Part shown: in pieces, positions 53,117-62,564 of the stretch
Layout of the letters: each line of letters starts with the position of its first letter
Numbering within the stretch: the stretch's first letter is position 1
Assembly: GCF_039540405.1 (NCBI RefSeq)
Contig: NZ_BAABEY010000036.1
Span: 558,001 to 622,000 of the forward strand
Source: Ravibacter arvi
Lineage (GTDB): Bacteria > Bacteroidota > Bacteroidia > Cytophagales > Spirosomataceae
DNA length: 64,000 nucleotides
Reading direction: 5' to 3'
Program-made: the position numbers and the translations under genes
The notes under the pieces: generated by a model
The model's input: only the letters and a program-made list of their open reading frames with translations
What the model was told of the DNA's origin: nothing
The model's database searches: none

Positions 53117-54376
53117 CTATTCCAGGCGCTTGCCGTCTTCGCTGTAAATCGGTTTGATAAAATATAAAGCCGCGGCGCATACGACCAGTAACAGGGCGCC
53201 CACCTTAAACATCAGGCTCAGATCAATCTGGGCATCGCGGAGGGCGCCTCCGGCATACAGCCCGATCCCGCCGACCATACAACCGAAAAGATTCAGTACC
53301 CCGTAGCCGGTAGCCCTGTATCGCGGATCAGTGATCAGGCAGAGGATGGGCATCATGTTGCCATCTGTAAATACCCGCGTAAAGGCAAAGAGCATAAAGC
53401 CGCCTACGGCTATCGCCAATACCGATGCGGAGCTCGCAACAAAGATAGCAGGGGCTGCGATGCACAATCCCACGATCGGGAGGAGAATGCGCCCCCTCCG
53501 GTGGGTCCTGCTCCACCTGTCAGCCAGGACTCCGCCAACCAGCACGCCTACAAAGGAAGCCGCATGGAAATAACCGGTGGCGTACACACCGGCCATGGTT
53601 TGTGTCAAGCCGAACTGCTCCTTATAGTAAGTCGGAAGCCAGCCCGCCACGATCCACCCGACAACCCCCAAAAAACTCCAGAAGACCACTGCGAGCCAAA
53701 AGTACCGGTTGGCAAACAAGTGCCTGATCGCGTGAGAAAAGTTGACGCCGGCTGCCTTTTCCGGAACGTGGGATTCTTCCCGGTCAGATTTTGCAGGATC
53801 CTTCAAAGCAAGCAGCAACAGTAAAGAATAGCCGATTCCGATGAAACCGAATACGCTGAAAGCGTGGTTCCAGGAATGGTTTTCGGCCAGCCAGCCGCCT
53901 ACAAACCCCAGGCTTTGCCCGGTCATGATGCCTGCCATGTGAATACTGTTAGCCAGCGAACGGGTAGTTCCCCGGTGATAATCCATAATCAACGCAAGTG
54001 CGGCAGGGATATAGCATGCCTCGCTGATCCCCATCAGGGCACGGGTTGCAAGCAATTGTTCAAACGTAGTGGCATAAGAGGTGAGCCAGGTGACGAGCGA
54101 CCATACGAACAGGCTTACCAGGATGACCCGGCTCCGGTTGAAACGGTCGGCAAGAAAGCCGGCAACGGGGCTAAGCAGGCCATAGACCCAAAGGAAAATG
54201 GAAGTAAGAAGCCCGAATTGCGCATCCGTCATTGGAATTTCTTCCAGAATGGAGGACCGCATGGTGGTGATCATCATACGGTCAAGGTAGTTGAGACAGC
54301 CGACGACACATAGCATGGCTACTACGAGCCAGGGGTAAATAGCGGGTTTGGAGGTTAACGAAGTTGGTCTGGTCAT
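53117..54376 (-). CDS. MFS transporter, ACS (anion:cation symporter)-like
   Basis: This 419-residue protein has twelve spans and the MFS loop motif GFLADRFNRSR between spans 2 and 3. LDRMMITTMRSSILEEIPM near the N-terminus resembles hexuronate/tartrate-type ACS transporters, which carry sugar acids with protons. Within this operon it would bring the product of the surface and periplasmic steps across the inner membrane. Confidence 0.88.
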   Translation of the reverse strand: MTRPTSLTSKPAIYPWLVVAMLCVVGCLNYLDRMMITTMRSSILEEIPMTDAQFGLLTSIFLWVYGLLSPVAGFLADRFNRSRVILVSLFVWSLVTWLTSYATTFEQLLATRALMGISEACYIPAALALIMDYHRGTTRSLANSIHMAGIMTGQSLGFVGGWLAENHSWNHAFSVFGFIGIGYSLLLLLALKDPAKSDREESHVPEKAAGVNFSHAIRHLFANRYFWLAVVFWSFLGVVGWIVAGWLPTYYKEQFGLTQTMAGVYATGYFHAASFVGVLVGGVLADRWSRTHRRGRILLPIVGLCIAAPAIFVASSASVLAIAVGGFMLFAFTRVFTDGNMMPILCLITDPRYRATGYGVLNLFGCMVGGIGLYAGGALRDAQIDLSLMFKVGALLLVVCAAALYFIKPIYSEDGKRLE

Positions 54377-54445
54377 AGGCGATGTAACTGCTTCTCCAAA
54401 GTGAGAATAAATAACTATTTCAGGTGCTCCGGTTTTCAGGCTTTT

Positions 54446-55237
54446 TTACCAACAGGTCCATCCTCCATCTACCGGCAGGTTATGGCCGGTCAGGTACGAC
54501 GAGGCGTCTGACAGAAGGAAAGCCACAGCGCCCGCTATTTCCGAAGGCTGACCGATACGCCCCATGGGGGATTTTTCGGAGAGTCGCTGAATAAAATCCG
54601 GGTGCTCCCGCTGAACCGCAGGGTTAGGAAACGGTCCCGGTGAAATGCAGTTGCACCGTACGCCCGATTTTCCCCAGTGGACTGCCAGATAACGGGTCAT
54701 TTGCACAATCCCTGCTTTCCCGACTCCGTATTCAACCGGGTTTTTGGTCATCGGCGCCTGGTATACTTCCGGATACGGCGACACCGCACCGTACATGCTT
54801 GAAAACAGTACCAGGCTACCGCTTCCTCTCTCTGCCATTGCTGTTCCTGCTTCCCTGGCCAGGAGAAAAGTGGAGGTGATCCCACCATGGTTGACGTCGT
54901 CAAAATCCTGTTCGGTTAAGTCCTCCATCTTTTTGGCGGTCGATGCGAAGGTCAGGTTGACCAGGCCGTCGGGCACACCGTGCTCCCGGATCTGCTCCTG
55001 GACAAAGGCGGTTGCTTTCGCTCCGTCGCGCACATCGAGTGACGCCGGTACTACAGCGGAAGGACGGCCAAGGGTTTGTACAAAATTTTCAGCGCGGCCC
55101 GGCAAATCCACGCAAAGCACCCGGCATCCCATTTCGCTTAACAGGGTCACTACCGATTGCCCGAGGTATCCGGCGCCGCCGAAAACCCAGACACTGCGAT
55201 TTTCGAGGCTGAACGGCCGGGGAATTGTTTCTTTCAT
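54446..55237 (-). CDS. Short-chain dehydrogenase/reductase with intact active site
   Basis: This 263-residue SDR starts at the ATG at 55237; an in-frame TTG at 55258 is not needed. It has a GGAGYLGQ nucleotide site (20-27), Ser147 in FSSMYG, Tyr170 and Lys174 in YGVGK, and the C-terminal LTGHNLPVDGG. It shares an overall layout with the other SDR of this operon (the inserted segment before the Tyr, the CNCISPGPF/FNCISPGGLF motif) but keeps the catalytic lysine. Confidence 0.9.
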   Translation of the reverse strand: MKETIPRPFSLENRSVWVFGGAGYLGQSVVTLLSEMGCRVLCVDLPGRAENFVQTLGRPSAVVPASLDVRDGAKATAFVQEQIREHGVPDGLVNLTFASTAKKMEDLTEQDFDDVNHGGITSTFLLAREAGTAMAERGSGSLVLFSSMYGAVSPYPEVYQAPMTKNPVEYGVGKAGIVQMTRYLAVHWGKSGVRCNCISPGPFPNPAVQREHPDFIQRLSEKSPMGRIGQPSEIAGAVAFLLSDASSYLTGHNLPVDGGWTCW

Positions 55238-55286
55238 GAATATAACGGGTTTAAGCAATCAAGGGCAGGTTTTGGAAACCACGGCC

Positions 55287-56453
55287 TTATTTTATTTCGA
55301 CGATCGTTCCGGCGATGTGCCTCAGGCCATTCTCTTTGTTGAAATAGTAAACGATGAGTACCCGGTTGCCATCGAGTTGCACCGGCCATGTATACCCGAT
55401 ATCCGTATTTCCGCCGTCTTCTCTCAGGGTAATTTCAGGTGCCGTGGCAAAATTGGTACATTCGGCATTGAGTATCCGGGCTCTGATCCCGTAAGGCTTG
55501 TGCCGGTACCCGTAGGTGATCAGCACCCGTCCGTCGGGGAGCTGCAATGCGTTCATCGGGTGGCCTTTGAAGCCCATCGACTGCCATTTAAATGTTTTTC
55601 CTCCGTCGGTGGATCTCGCTATAACGGCATTGTCCTCAAAGCCGGCGGTCCGCAGAAAGCCGACGATATCCCCTTTCGGGGTTTCAATAACAGACGCTTC
55701 GTTAAAAGATATCTTCGGGTCACGGGCAACTTCTCCGGTATATTCCCAGGTAAGGCCCTTGTCTTTGGACGTGATGAGGTAATTAGACGTCTTTTTTATG
55801 CTGTCGTGAGCGGCGACAATCCATAAGATCGTGCCGTTTTTTGCTTCGTATAAGGCGCCCCTGTTATAAGCCGGTGCTTTCTCGCCGTAGGCGTTGAAGT
55901 GGCGTTCGGGCTTGATATGGAGCGGGTAGTAAGGGCCTTGCCACGATTTCCCACCGTCGGACGATCTCACGAGGTAGCCTCCCAGGAAGATATACCCGCC
56001 TGCATCAAAATAAGGCTGTTTTAAGTTTGGAACCCCGTCAGGCCGTACCTGCTGCCAGCCGTAGCTGGTACAAAGTACTGTTCCGTCTCTTAACTGCAAC
56101 ATGCAGGGGTCCTGGGAGCCGCCGAATGCATGGGCATATATTAAGTCAGGTTTTTTTGTCCAGTTTTCCCCGTCTGTAGAGCGGACCGACACCAGGTAGC
56201 TGTTGTGGTCAACGTGGTTGTTCCCTTTTTCTCCGAAAATTCTCCGGTTGGGTGCCCTTCTGAAAGCCACCAGCAGTTCGCCGTCAGCCTTCCTGATGAC
56301 CGAGGGGAACGAGCTGTAAAATGCGCTGTCCTGGTATATCATTACATCCTTAATCTTTTTTACGCCGGGCACCGCTGACGGATTTTGGGCGTAAACTTCC
56401 GGGAGGGAACACATGGCTGCTGCCAACGCAGCGATCTTCATTGAAAATTTCAT
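55287..56453 (-). CDS. Secreted BNR/sialidase-fold protein with four Asp-box repeats
   Basis: This 388-residue protein has a signal peptide (to about residue 22, VYAQ) and a six-bladed propeller fold judged from four Asp-box-like motifs: STDGENW, SSDGGKSW, SKDKGLTW and STDGGKTF. It belongs to the broad sialidase superfamily, but the arginine-containing RIP motif of true sialidases is not seen (FPSVIRKADG and AFRRAPN occupy that region). It may be a glycosidase or lyase for another acidic glycan. Confidence 0.75.
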   Translation of the reverse strand: MKFSMKIAALAAAMCSLPEVYAQNPSAVPGVKKIKDVMIYQDSAFYSSFPSVIRKADGELLVAFRRAPNRRIFGEKGNNHVDHNSYLVSVRSTDGENWTKKPDLIYAHAFGGSQDPCMLQLRDGTVLCTSYGWQQVRPDGVPNLKQPYFDAGGYIFLGGYLVRSSDGGKSWQGPYYPLHIKPERHFNAYGEKAPAYNRGALYEAKNGTILWIVAAHDSIKKTSNYLITSKDKGLTWEYTGEVARDPKISFNEASVIETPKGDIVGFLRTAGFEDNAVIARSTDGGKTFKWQSMGFKGHPMNALQLPDGRVLITYGYRHKPYGIRARILNAECTNFATAPEITLREDGGNTDIGYTWPVQLDGNRVLIVYYFNKENGLRHIAGTIVEIK

Positions 56454-56455
56454 TT

Positions 56456-56512
56456 AGGCGTGAGGTTTGAGTTATGAGCGATGAGACGTAACCTCACGCC
56501 TTATCGCTCATA
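56456..56512 (-). repeat. Intercistronic heptamer array, locus 7 with interleaved inverted repeats
   Basis: Two inverted repeats are interleaved: 56456-56467 pairs with 56490-56501 (12 bp, AGGCGTGAGGTT) and 56473-56482 pairs with 56503-56512 (10 bp, TATGAGCGAT). The order A-B-A'-B' allows alternative stems or a pseudoknot. The array is built of 7-base units and ends two bases before the BNR gene's ATG on the coding strand. Confidence 0.8.
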
Positions 56513-56529
56513 GCTGTTAAAAAAAATAG

Positions 56530-57549
56530 TTATTCACTACGTAATTTCTCAAGCGGTACGCTGGCGGTATAGACCGCCGATTTTCCCTCGTGGCTTGAAT
56601 AATAGACTACCCACAGCGTTTTCCCGTCAATCACCATTCCGGGGTAACTGGTATCGCCACCGCTGGGCAGCCCGATCTGCTTTTTTACTTTGCCGTTCAG
56701 ATCGGTCACGAACAAAGCGGTGCTTGCTTTTTTTCCTTCGTGAAACCGCGACCCCATGACAAGCTCCTGGTCATTAAGAAAGACGAAATTCGGGCCGCCC
56801 AGCCTCCACGACAAGGTATTGTAAGTCCACTGCGTGTAAGGAGAACTGCTTGTGCCCAGGTAACCCATCCGGTCGTCGCCTTCGCGCCTGATCAGTATAT
56901 ACATCTTCCCGTTTTTGTCGAAACGGATGGTACACTCATTGGGCCTGCCTTTTACGTCCAGTTGTGTGACCCGCTCATAATGAATGCCATCAGTGGTTTT
57001 TACCAGGTGTGCCAGCCATTCATTCTCCCTGTTGCCGCTCTGGTACAGCACACCATAGCCTGCGCCCTTGTGCCAGGTAACACGCCATATCCAGTCGATT
57101 TGGGGTTGGATAACCGGGTCTACCTGCGCAACCTCCAACCGGGAAAAGGTTTCGCCCTTTTTATCGGATATCGATACGTAGGGCTTCAGGAAGGTGTACT
57201 TCCCATCCTTCCAGACGCCGGCAGCAAGTGTGACCAGCAGTCTCCCGTCGGGCATTTCTGATAGCCGTGCTTCCCGTACATCAATTCCGTCCAGCCTGAA
57301 AATAGTGACAGTTTCCCAATTGTTCATGTCTTTCGAGCGCATGACCCGCACGGTACCATCGTTTTCGTTCCCTACATGACTGGTACCTTCTCTGAAGGTA
57401 ATGTAATAGTATTTCCTGTATTTGAACAGATCCGGGAATGAATTATGGTTCGACTTGTCCCATATTTTCTTGATCACAATGTCATCCTGGGCATTCAGCA
57501 GCTGTGCTGAGAAGATCAGGAGCAGTATATGGCAAATTAGTTTTTTCAT
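56530..57549 (-). CDS. Secreted BNR/sialidase-superfamily protein (second)
   Basis: This 339-residue protein starts at the ATG at 57549 (MKKLICHILL); an in-frame TTG at 57570 lies in repeat DNA. It has a signal peptide to about residue 20 and a predicted beta-propeller, but clear Asp boxes are few. Phrases such as SFPDLFKYRKYYYITFREG and SEMPDGRLLVTLAAG resemble sialidase-family proteins of unknown activity. It is clearly related to its neighbour in type but not a recent duplicate. Confidence 0.7.
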   Translation of the reverse strand: MKKLICHILLLIFSAQLLNAQDDIVIKKIWDKSNHNSFPDLFKYRKYYYITFREGTSHVGNENDGTVRVMRSKDMNNWETVTIFRLDGIDVREARLSEMPDGRLLVTLAAGVWKDGKYTFLKPYVSISDKKGETFSRLEVAQVDPVIQPQIDWIWRVTWHKGAGYGVLYQSGNRENEWLAHLVKTTDGIHYERVTQLDVKGRPNECTIRFDKNGKMYILIRREGDDRMGYLGTSSSPYTQWTYNTLSWRLGGPNFVFLNDQELVMGSRFHEGKKASTALFVTDLNGKVKKQIGLPSGGDTSYPGMVIDGKTLWVVYYSSHEGKSAVYTASVPLEKLRSE

Positions 57550-57560
57550 TGTGGTAAAAG

Positions 57561-57646
57561 GGTTGAGCAATGAGCAGTGAGGGGTGAGCGGCAGTTTTAT
57601 TCATTGACGGTCGTTCAGAGCTAATACCTCAAGGCTCATGGCCAGA
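57561..57646 (-). repeat. Intercistronic heptamer array, locus 8 (between susD and the BNR gene)
   Basis: On the + strand GGTTGAG, CAATGAG, CAGTGAG and GGGTGAG occupy 57561-57588 (CTCA units on the coding strand, ending 11 bases before the ATG). Oppositely oriented units AGCTAAT, ACCTCAA and GGCTCAT lie at 57619-57639, nearer the susD stop, so the two halves can partly pair. Confidence 0.7.
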
Positions 57647-57663
57647 GTAGCAGGATTATTGGT

Positions 57664-59136
57664 CTAGTAGCCGGAGTTTTGTTTTACATCGGGTTCCAGG
57701 CTCAGCACGGATGTGGCGATCGGGAACAGTTTCAGGTATTGCTTGTCTTTTTGTGTTTTCAGCGTGGGGACCAGCTCGAAAGCTTTATCGAACCTCAGCA
57801 GGTCCCACCACCTTTTTCCTTCAAAAGCCAGCTCAAACAAACGTTCCTGCAGGATGGCCTCATCGTTTGCCTGCTGTGTGCCGTTCACGAAGGCATGATT
57901 GGCGAAGGCTGCGCCGTATGCTCTTTTGCGCACTTCGTTTATCTCTGCCGAGGGGTCCTGGTTGAGGCCGTTCTTCGCTTCCGCTTTCATCAGTAGTACG
58001 TCGGCATAGCGGTAAAGGATTACGTCGCTGGCAAAAATCCGGTTGCCGGAGGTAACTACGCCGGTACCCTTGAGACAAACATTGGAATAATACGTACTGT
58101 CTCCTCCTGGATTGTAGGTATAAATATCAAAGTAAGTTCCCCGCTTGCGGGTGTCGTCATTGGTAAACTGGTTTCGTACCAGGTCCGACATGACCATAAG
58201 GCCCTGGCCGCCGCCTACCGGCAGCAGCAGATCTTTTGCTTTCTGGCTGATATTGGTGGGAACGGCTGAGCCAATGATCCACATGTGCCAGAAGTAATTT
58301 CCTCCTTCCAGTTCTTCATAGTGGATATTGAGGAGTGTTTCCCTGTTGCCTTTATTTGTATACCTGAAAATATCGGCAAAGGCAGGCAGAAGCTGAACGT
58401 CGGCAAGAGCCACCTGTTCGCAGGCATCGAGGGCGGCAGTAAAATCGGCGCTTCCGCCATTCAGCACTTTCGCGGTCCACAAATAGACATCCGCTTTGAA
58501 CGCATAGGCAGCGGGTTTTGACCACATGCTTCGCAGGCCCGGGAAGCGGTTGTCGGGAAACAGCTGCAAAGCTTTCTCAATATCGTCCTTGACGAGCTTA
58601 AATACCTCGACAACCGGAGACCTTGGTTTTTGCGTTTTGCCCGGATCGGCATTTTCGGTCGGTTCGGTACGGATTACCAGGTCACCCCAGGTTTTTGCCA
58701 TTGAAAAATAAACGTAGGCCCGCATGGCATAGGCCTGCGCCAGGATATTGTTTTTTTCGCTCTCGGATCTGAATGTAATGCCCGGTACATACTTAAGAAG
58801 CAGGTTGGCGGTATTGATTACGCGGTAATAGGCCGACCAGTCGGCATGTCCCGGTACGTCAGGGGTCATGGCGTTGTTGAACAGGGTATAGGTACCCCCG
58901 CCGTAAACTCCGCCTGTGTAGATTTCGCTTCTCTGATCGCCGGTTGTAAAAAGTGCTTCCGAGATGCCTCTCAGGTCGATGTACATCCCGACGAGAGCGC
59001 CTTTGGCGTCGTCTTCCGTTTTCCAGAAGGAATTGGTTGTAATTACGCTGGTCGGGTCAACATTCAGCGAGTCCGAGCATGACATGCTGAGGCCGGTCAG
59101 CACGGCACCAATAAAATATATATGAGTGAGTTTCAT
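57664..59136 (-). CDS. SusD/RagB-type lipoprotein (locus 3)
   Basis: This 490-residue lipoprotein is lipidated at Cys20 (LSMSC). It has the SusD N-terminal TNSFWKTEDDAKGALVGMY pattern and the C-terminal QERLFELAFEGKRWWDLLRF motif. It starts 17 bases after the SusC stop, so the pair is tightly coupled, without the heptamer element found between the other two susC-susD pairs. Confidence 0.94.
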   Translation of the reverse strand: MKLTHIYFIGAVLTGLSMSCSDSLNVDPTSVITTNSFWKTEDDAKGALVGMYIDLRGISEALFTTGDQRSEIYTGGVYGGGTYTLFNNAMTPDVPGHADWSAYYRVINTANLLLKYVPGITFRSESEKNNILAQAYAMRAYVYFSMAKTWGDLVIRTEPTENADPGKTQKPRSPVVEVFKLVKDDIEKALQLFPDNRFPGLRSMWSKPAAYAFKADVYLWTAKVLNGGSADFTAALDACEQVALADVQLLPAFADIFRYTNKGNRETLLNIHYEELEGGNYFWHMWIIGSAVPTNISQKAKDLLLPVGGGQGLMVMSDLVRNQFTNDDTRKRGTYFDIYTYNPGGDSTYYSNVCLKGTGVVTSGNRIFASDVILYRYADVLLMKAEAKNGLNQDPSAEINEVRKRAYGAAFANHAFVNGTQQANDEAILQERLFELAFEGKRWWDLLRFDKAFELVPTLKTQKDKQYLKLFPIATSVLSLEPDVKQNSGY

Positions 59137-59153
59137 GGTGGTCAGCGTTTAAT

Positions 59154-62100
59154 TTAGAATGAAATGCTTGCGCCAAAAATGTAGCTTTTGGGCATTGGGT
59201 AACGCCCGTCATCCCTTCCGCCTTCCTCAGGGTTCAAACCATCATAGCCTGTAAAATAATGCAGGTTGCTGCCGGTGGCACTCAGCCTGAGGCCGCTGAT
59301 CCTGATTTTTTTCAAAAACTCGGAAGGCACGGAATAGCTGAGCGTCAATTCACGCAGGCACAGGAAATCTCCTTTCTGGTAAAAAATAGAATTTCCCCTG
59401 TCGCTTACACCGAAGAAATTATTGCGCTGTGTTCTTTCTCCGCCCCAGTAGTAGCGTGACTGCGTGGCGATATCACCGGGGTTCTTCCACGAATTGTCAT
59501 ATTTGTCTTTGGTAAAGCTGCCGTCCGAATAGCCGTTCATGTCCAGGAACAGTTTGCCGTAGTTAAAGATGGTATGCCCGGTGGTATAGTCCATTCTGAC
59601 GTAGAGGCTGAAACCCCTGTATGACAGGGTATTGCTAAAGCCCCCGGTCCAAAGCGGATAGGTATTTCCCATGTATACCTGGTCGCGGCTGTCGATGCTT
59701 CCGTTTCCGTCTGCGTCATGGAATCTCACGTCACCCCCGTACTGCGTTTTATCGGCGCCTACTATATAAGTATAAACGGGGCCTTTGGCAGCGTCTTCGT
59801 CAGTGGCATAGATCGCTTCCTGCCTAAGGCTATACATGTCGCCTATGTTCCCGCCTTCCTGCAGGCCGCCCTTCCAGACATAGTCGCCGGCGGCTCCGTC
59901 CCAGACCAGGTCTCCGCCCACGCGGTTTCCGGGCGTTCCGTTGTCCGGCAGCTTCAGGATTTTGTTCCTGATCCGGGATGCATTGAGCGACGCTTGCCAC
60001 TGCCAGGGAGCGCTTACGGGTAATAGCCTGGCGCTGATTTCCAGCTCAACCCCTTTATTTTCAAGACTGCCCAGGTTGGTTAGGATGCTGGCAAAGCCGG
60101 TAGACCGGGGTAGTGAGAGGCTTGTAATCAGGTTGTCGGTGCGGCGCCTGAAATAATCAAACAGCACGGAGACCCGGTTGCCGAATAATCCGGCGTCAAG
60201 GCCTACATCAAACGTTTTGGACTGCTCCCACTTCAGGTCCGGGTTGGGGAGCACGGTATTCTGTATGGCGGCCTGCCCATTGTACCTTGCGCCCACACTG
60301 TAAGCCCCCTGGGCCTGGAAGTCGGACAAACCGCTGATATTACCGTTCACACCGTAGCTCGTCCTCAGTTTCAGCGTGCTGAGCATTTTCGGGAGAGAAG
60401 TCCAGAATTCTTCATTGTGCAGATTCCATCCGGCCGACACTCCGGGGAAAAATCCCCATCTATAATTGTTTCCAAGGTTGGACGCACCATCATAACGGGC
60501 GTTGACCGAGAGCAGGTACTTCTCCCGGAAATCGTAGTTAATTCTCCCAAAATACCCGACTATGACCTGGTCGGAAATACTGCTATTGACGGAGGTCGGT
60601 TCTCCGGCGGCATTCAGCGTAGGGATGAGATCGGTGGAAGCCCCCCTGCCGGCGGCGCTTAAGCTGGCTTGTTGCCTGGAAAAGTAGGAAAGGCCCGCCT
60701 TTACATCAAAATTATGTTGATCCGAGATTGATTTTTTATACGACAATACGGCATCGGCCTGGTATTGGCGCCACCTTGAGTTGCTTGCGCTGGCATTGCG
60801 TGTGGTTACAAAAGAGGCCGGGCCGTTCCAGAAGGCGGGCTGGAAGCTATAGCCGTCATTGGAAGTATTGAAAAGGGAAACCTGCGGGTCAAAACTGAGC
60901 CCCGGCAATATTTCCCAACTGCCGCCCGCAGCGATAGTAAGGTTATCCAGGCTGTTTCTATTGACCATGGTTTTCATCTGGTACAGCGGATTGCCGATTC
61001 CGTTATTCGTTCCGGGGGCAAGCGTCCCGTCTTCAAAATAGAGCTTTCCGGTGGGGGCCAACCCGGCCGACCGGTAGAAAGTGATGGCAGTACTGAAGGC
61101 AGAGTTGCGCTGCTGTGAATTGGAATAAATGACACGCCCGAAGAATTTCAGGTTGTCGCGGACTTTTAAGTCCCCGTTCAGCTCGAAGCTCAACCTTTTG
61201 TAGCCGGTAGTGATGACCGTTCCGACATCGTCGAGGTAGCCCAAACCGGCATGAAAGGTGGCTTTTTCGGTACCGCCGGAAACGCTCAGGTGATGATTTT
61301 GAGAAATTCCCGTCTGGTAATTGAGCGCCTGGAAATCGTTGTCGGCAAACAGGAGTGTTTTGGATGGATCGGCGGGATCGGGCATACTCTGCCAGCCTTC
61401 CTGCAGCTTGTATTCGTTTTCAGGGGTTAAATATTGCAGCGAGAAGGCCGTGTTGTTGGTGAGGTCGTTACCGGTCCCGTATCCCATCGGCAGCGAGAGA
61501 CGCTGAACGGCGCCGGCCCTGGTTTTGTCGGGCTCCTTGACGGCGCTTCCGCGGTTGAGCTCCAGGTACTGCCTAGCATTGACCAGGTCATACATTTTGC
61601 CCACTTTGGAAGTAGTATGATTAAAGGAGTAGGTCACCTGGGTCCTGCCTGCCTTGCCGGATTTGGTGGTAACAATTACAACGCCGTTTGATCCGCGCGC
61701 GCCGTATATGGCCGTCGAAGCCGCGTCTTTCAATACCTGGAGGCTTTCTATATCGTTTGCCGACAGGTTGTCGAGATTGGTCCTTATAATGCCGTCGACA
61801 ATATACAACGGGGAGGCTCCGTTCGGATTGTTGATAGAGGTTCCGCCCCGCACAATAACCCTGGGTGCCGCTCCCGGCTGTCCGGAAGTACTCTGCACCC
61901 TTACGCCCGACAGCGCACCCTGCATGGCCGACGCCACATTGGAGAAGGGTACGTTTTCCAGTACTTTTTCATCGAGCTTGGTAATCGATGTGGTTACGGC
62001 ATCCCGCCGTTGGGTACCGTACCCCACTACTACGATTTCTCTCAGTGAGGCGACATCGGCTTCAAGCTTCAGGTTAATCTCAGTTCTGTTTCCTACCTGT

Positions 62101-62375
62101 ATCTCCCGGCTTTTGTAGCCGATAAAGGAAAAGACCAGTACGTCATCGGCGGAGCCCACCGAAATAGAGTACGCGCCATTTACATCCGTTGCGGTCCCGG
62201 TGGTGGTCCCTTTTACCTGGATATTGACGCCCGGCAATGCCTGATCGCTGTCATCAAGTACTTTCCCGGTAAGGGTCCTTGATTGAGCGAAGGCGGCATT
62301 TACCAAAAAACACATCACTGGAAGAAAAAACAGTTGTCTCCTCCAGTATGAACATGGTAGAGTTTCTTTTTCCAT
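59154..62375 (-). CDS. SusC-family TonB-dependent transporter (locus 3)
   Basis: This 1073-residue transporter has a signal peptide (to about residue 30), a carboxypeptidase-regulatory-like domain (about 34-110, TGKVLDDSDQALPGVNI), a plug after REIVVVGYGTQRRD and a barrel ending in SYIFGASISF. No STN domain is present and no sigma/anti-sigma pair flanks it, so control probably comes from another regulator, perhaps the AraC protein encoded at 48461. It is first in the catabolic operon. Confidence 0.94.
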   Translation of the reverse strand: MEKETLPCSYWRRQLFFLPVMCFLVNAAFAQSRTLTGKVLDDSDQALPGVNIQVKGTTTGTATDVNGAYSISVGSADDVLVFSFIGYKSREIQVGNRTEINLKLEADVASLREIVVVGYGTQRRDAVTTSITKLDEKVLENVPFSNVASAMQGALSGVRVQSTSGQPGAAPRVIVRGGTSINNPNGASPLYIVDGIIRTNLDNLSANDIESLQVLKDAASTAIYGARGSNGVVIVTTKSGKAGRTQVTYSFNHTTSKVGKMYDLVNARQYLELNRGSAVKEPDKTRAGAVQRLSLPMGYGTGNDLTNNTAFSLQYLTPENEYKLQEGWQSMPDPADPSKTLLFADNDFQALNYQTGISQNHHLSVSGGTEKATFHAGLGYLDDVGTVITTGYKRLSFELNGDLKVRDNLKFFGRVIYSNSQQRNSAFSTAITFYRSAGLAPTGKLYFEDGTLAPGTNNGIGNPLYQMKTMVNRNSLDNLTIAAGGSWEILPGLSFDPQVSLFNTSNDGYSFQPAFWNGPASFVTTRNASASNSRWRQYQADAVLSYKKSISDQHNFDVKAGLSYFSRQQASLSAAGRGASTDLIPTLNAAGEPTSVNSSISDQVIVGYFGRINYDFREKYLLSVNARYDGASNLGNNYRWGFFPGVSAGWNLHNEEFWTSLPKMLSTLKLRTSYGVNGNISGLSDFQAQGAYSVGARYNGQAAIQNTVLPNPDLKWEQSKTFDVGLDAGLFGNRVSVLFDYFRRRTDNLITSLSLPRSTGFASILTNLGSLENKGVELEISARLLPVSAPWQWQASLNASRIRNKILKLPDNGTPGNRVGGDLVWDGAAGDYVWKGGLQEGGNIGDMYSLRQEAIYATDEDAAKGPVYTYIVGADKTQYGGDVRFHDADGNGSIDSRDQVYMGNTYPLWTGGFSNTLSYRGFSLYVRMDYTTGHTIFNYGKLFLDMNGYSDGSFTKDKYDNSWKNPGDIATQSRYYWGGERTQRNNFFGVSDRGNSIFYQKGDFLCLRELTLSYSVPSEFLKKIRISGLRLSATGSNLHYFTGYDGLNPEEGGRDDGRYPMPKSYIFGASISF

Positions 62376-62413
62376 TGTCAGGGTTTATTTGATTTTATAA
62401 ATTTTTAAGTGTA

Positions 62414-62421
62414 CAAAACTA
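62414..62421 (-). promoter_or_regulatory. Candidate -7 promoter element for the locus 3 operon
   Basis: On the minus strand TAGTTTTG matches TAnnTTTG, 38 bases upstream of the SusC start at 62375. No good -33 element is seen at 19-base spacing. The rest of the 253-base gap to the next gene holds the terminator at 62565-62601 and nothing else recognised. Confidence 0.4.
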
Positions 62422-62564
62422 ATTTTCAACGGGGCCTGCTTCCTCTACTATTGTATATATTTTCAATGCTTTTCTTCGGGTGTGGCGTATAGGTAACCCT
62501 GTGGGCCTCAGTTTTTTCCAGCAGACAGGCGCAACGGACCGGGACCGGCAATAAAAAATCCCCC

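Noticed and set aside
49372..62375. Standard sialic acid (Nan) utilisation operon
   Set aside because: Sialidase-fold proteins and a Gfo/Idh enzyme are suggestive, but nanA, nanE, nanK and an evident sialate transporter are absent and the propellers lack the RIP motif.
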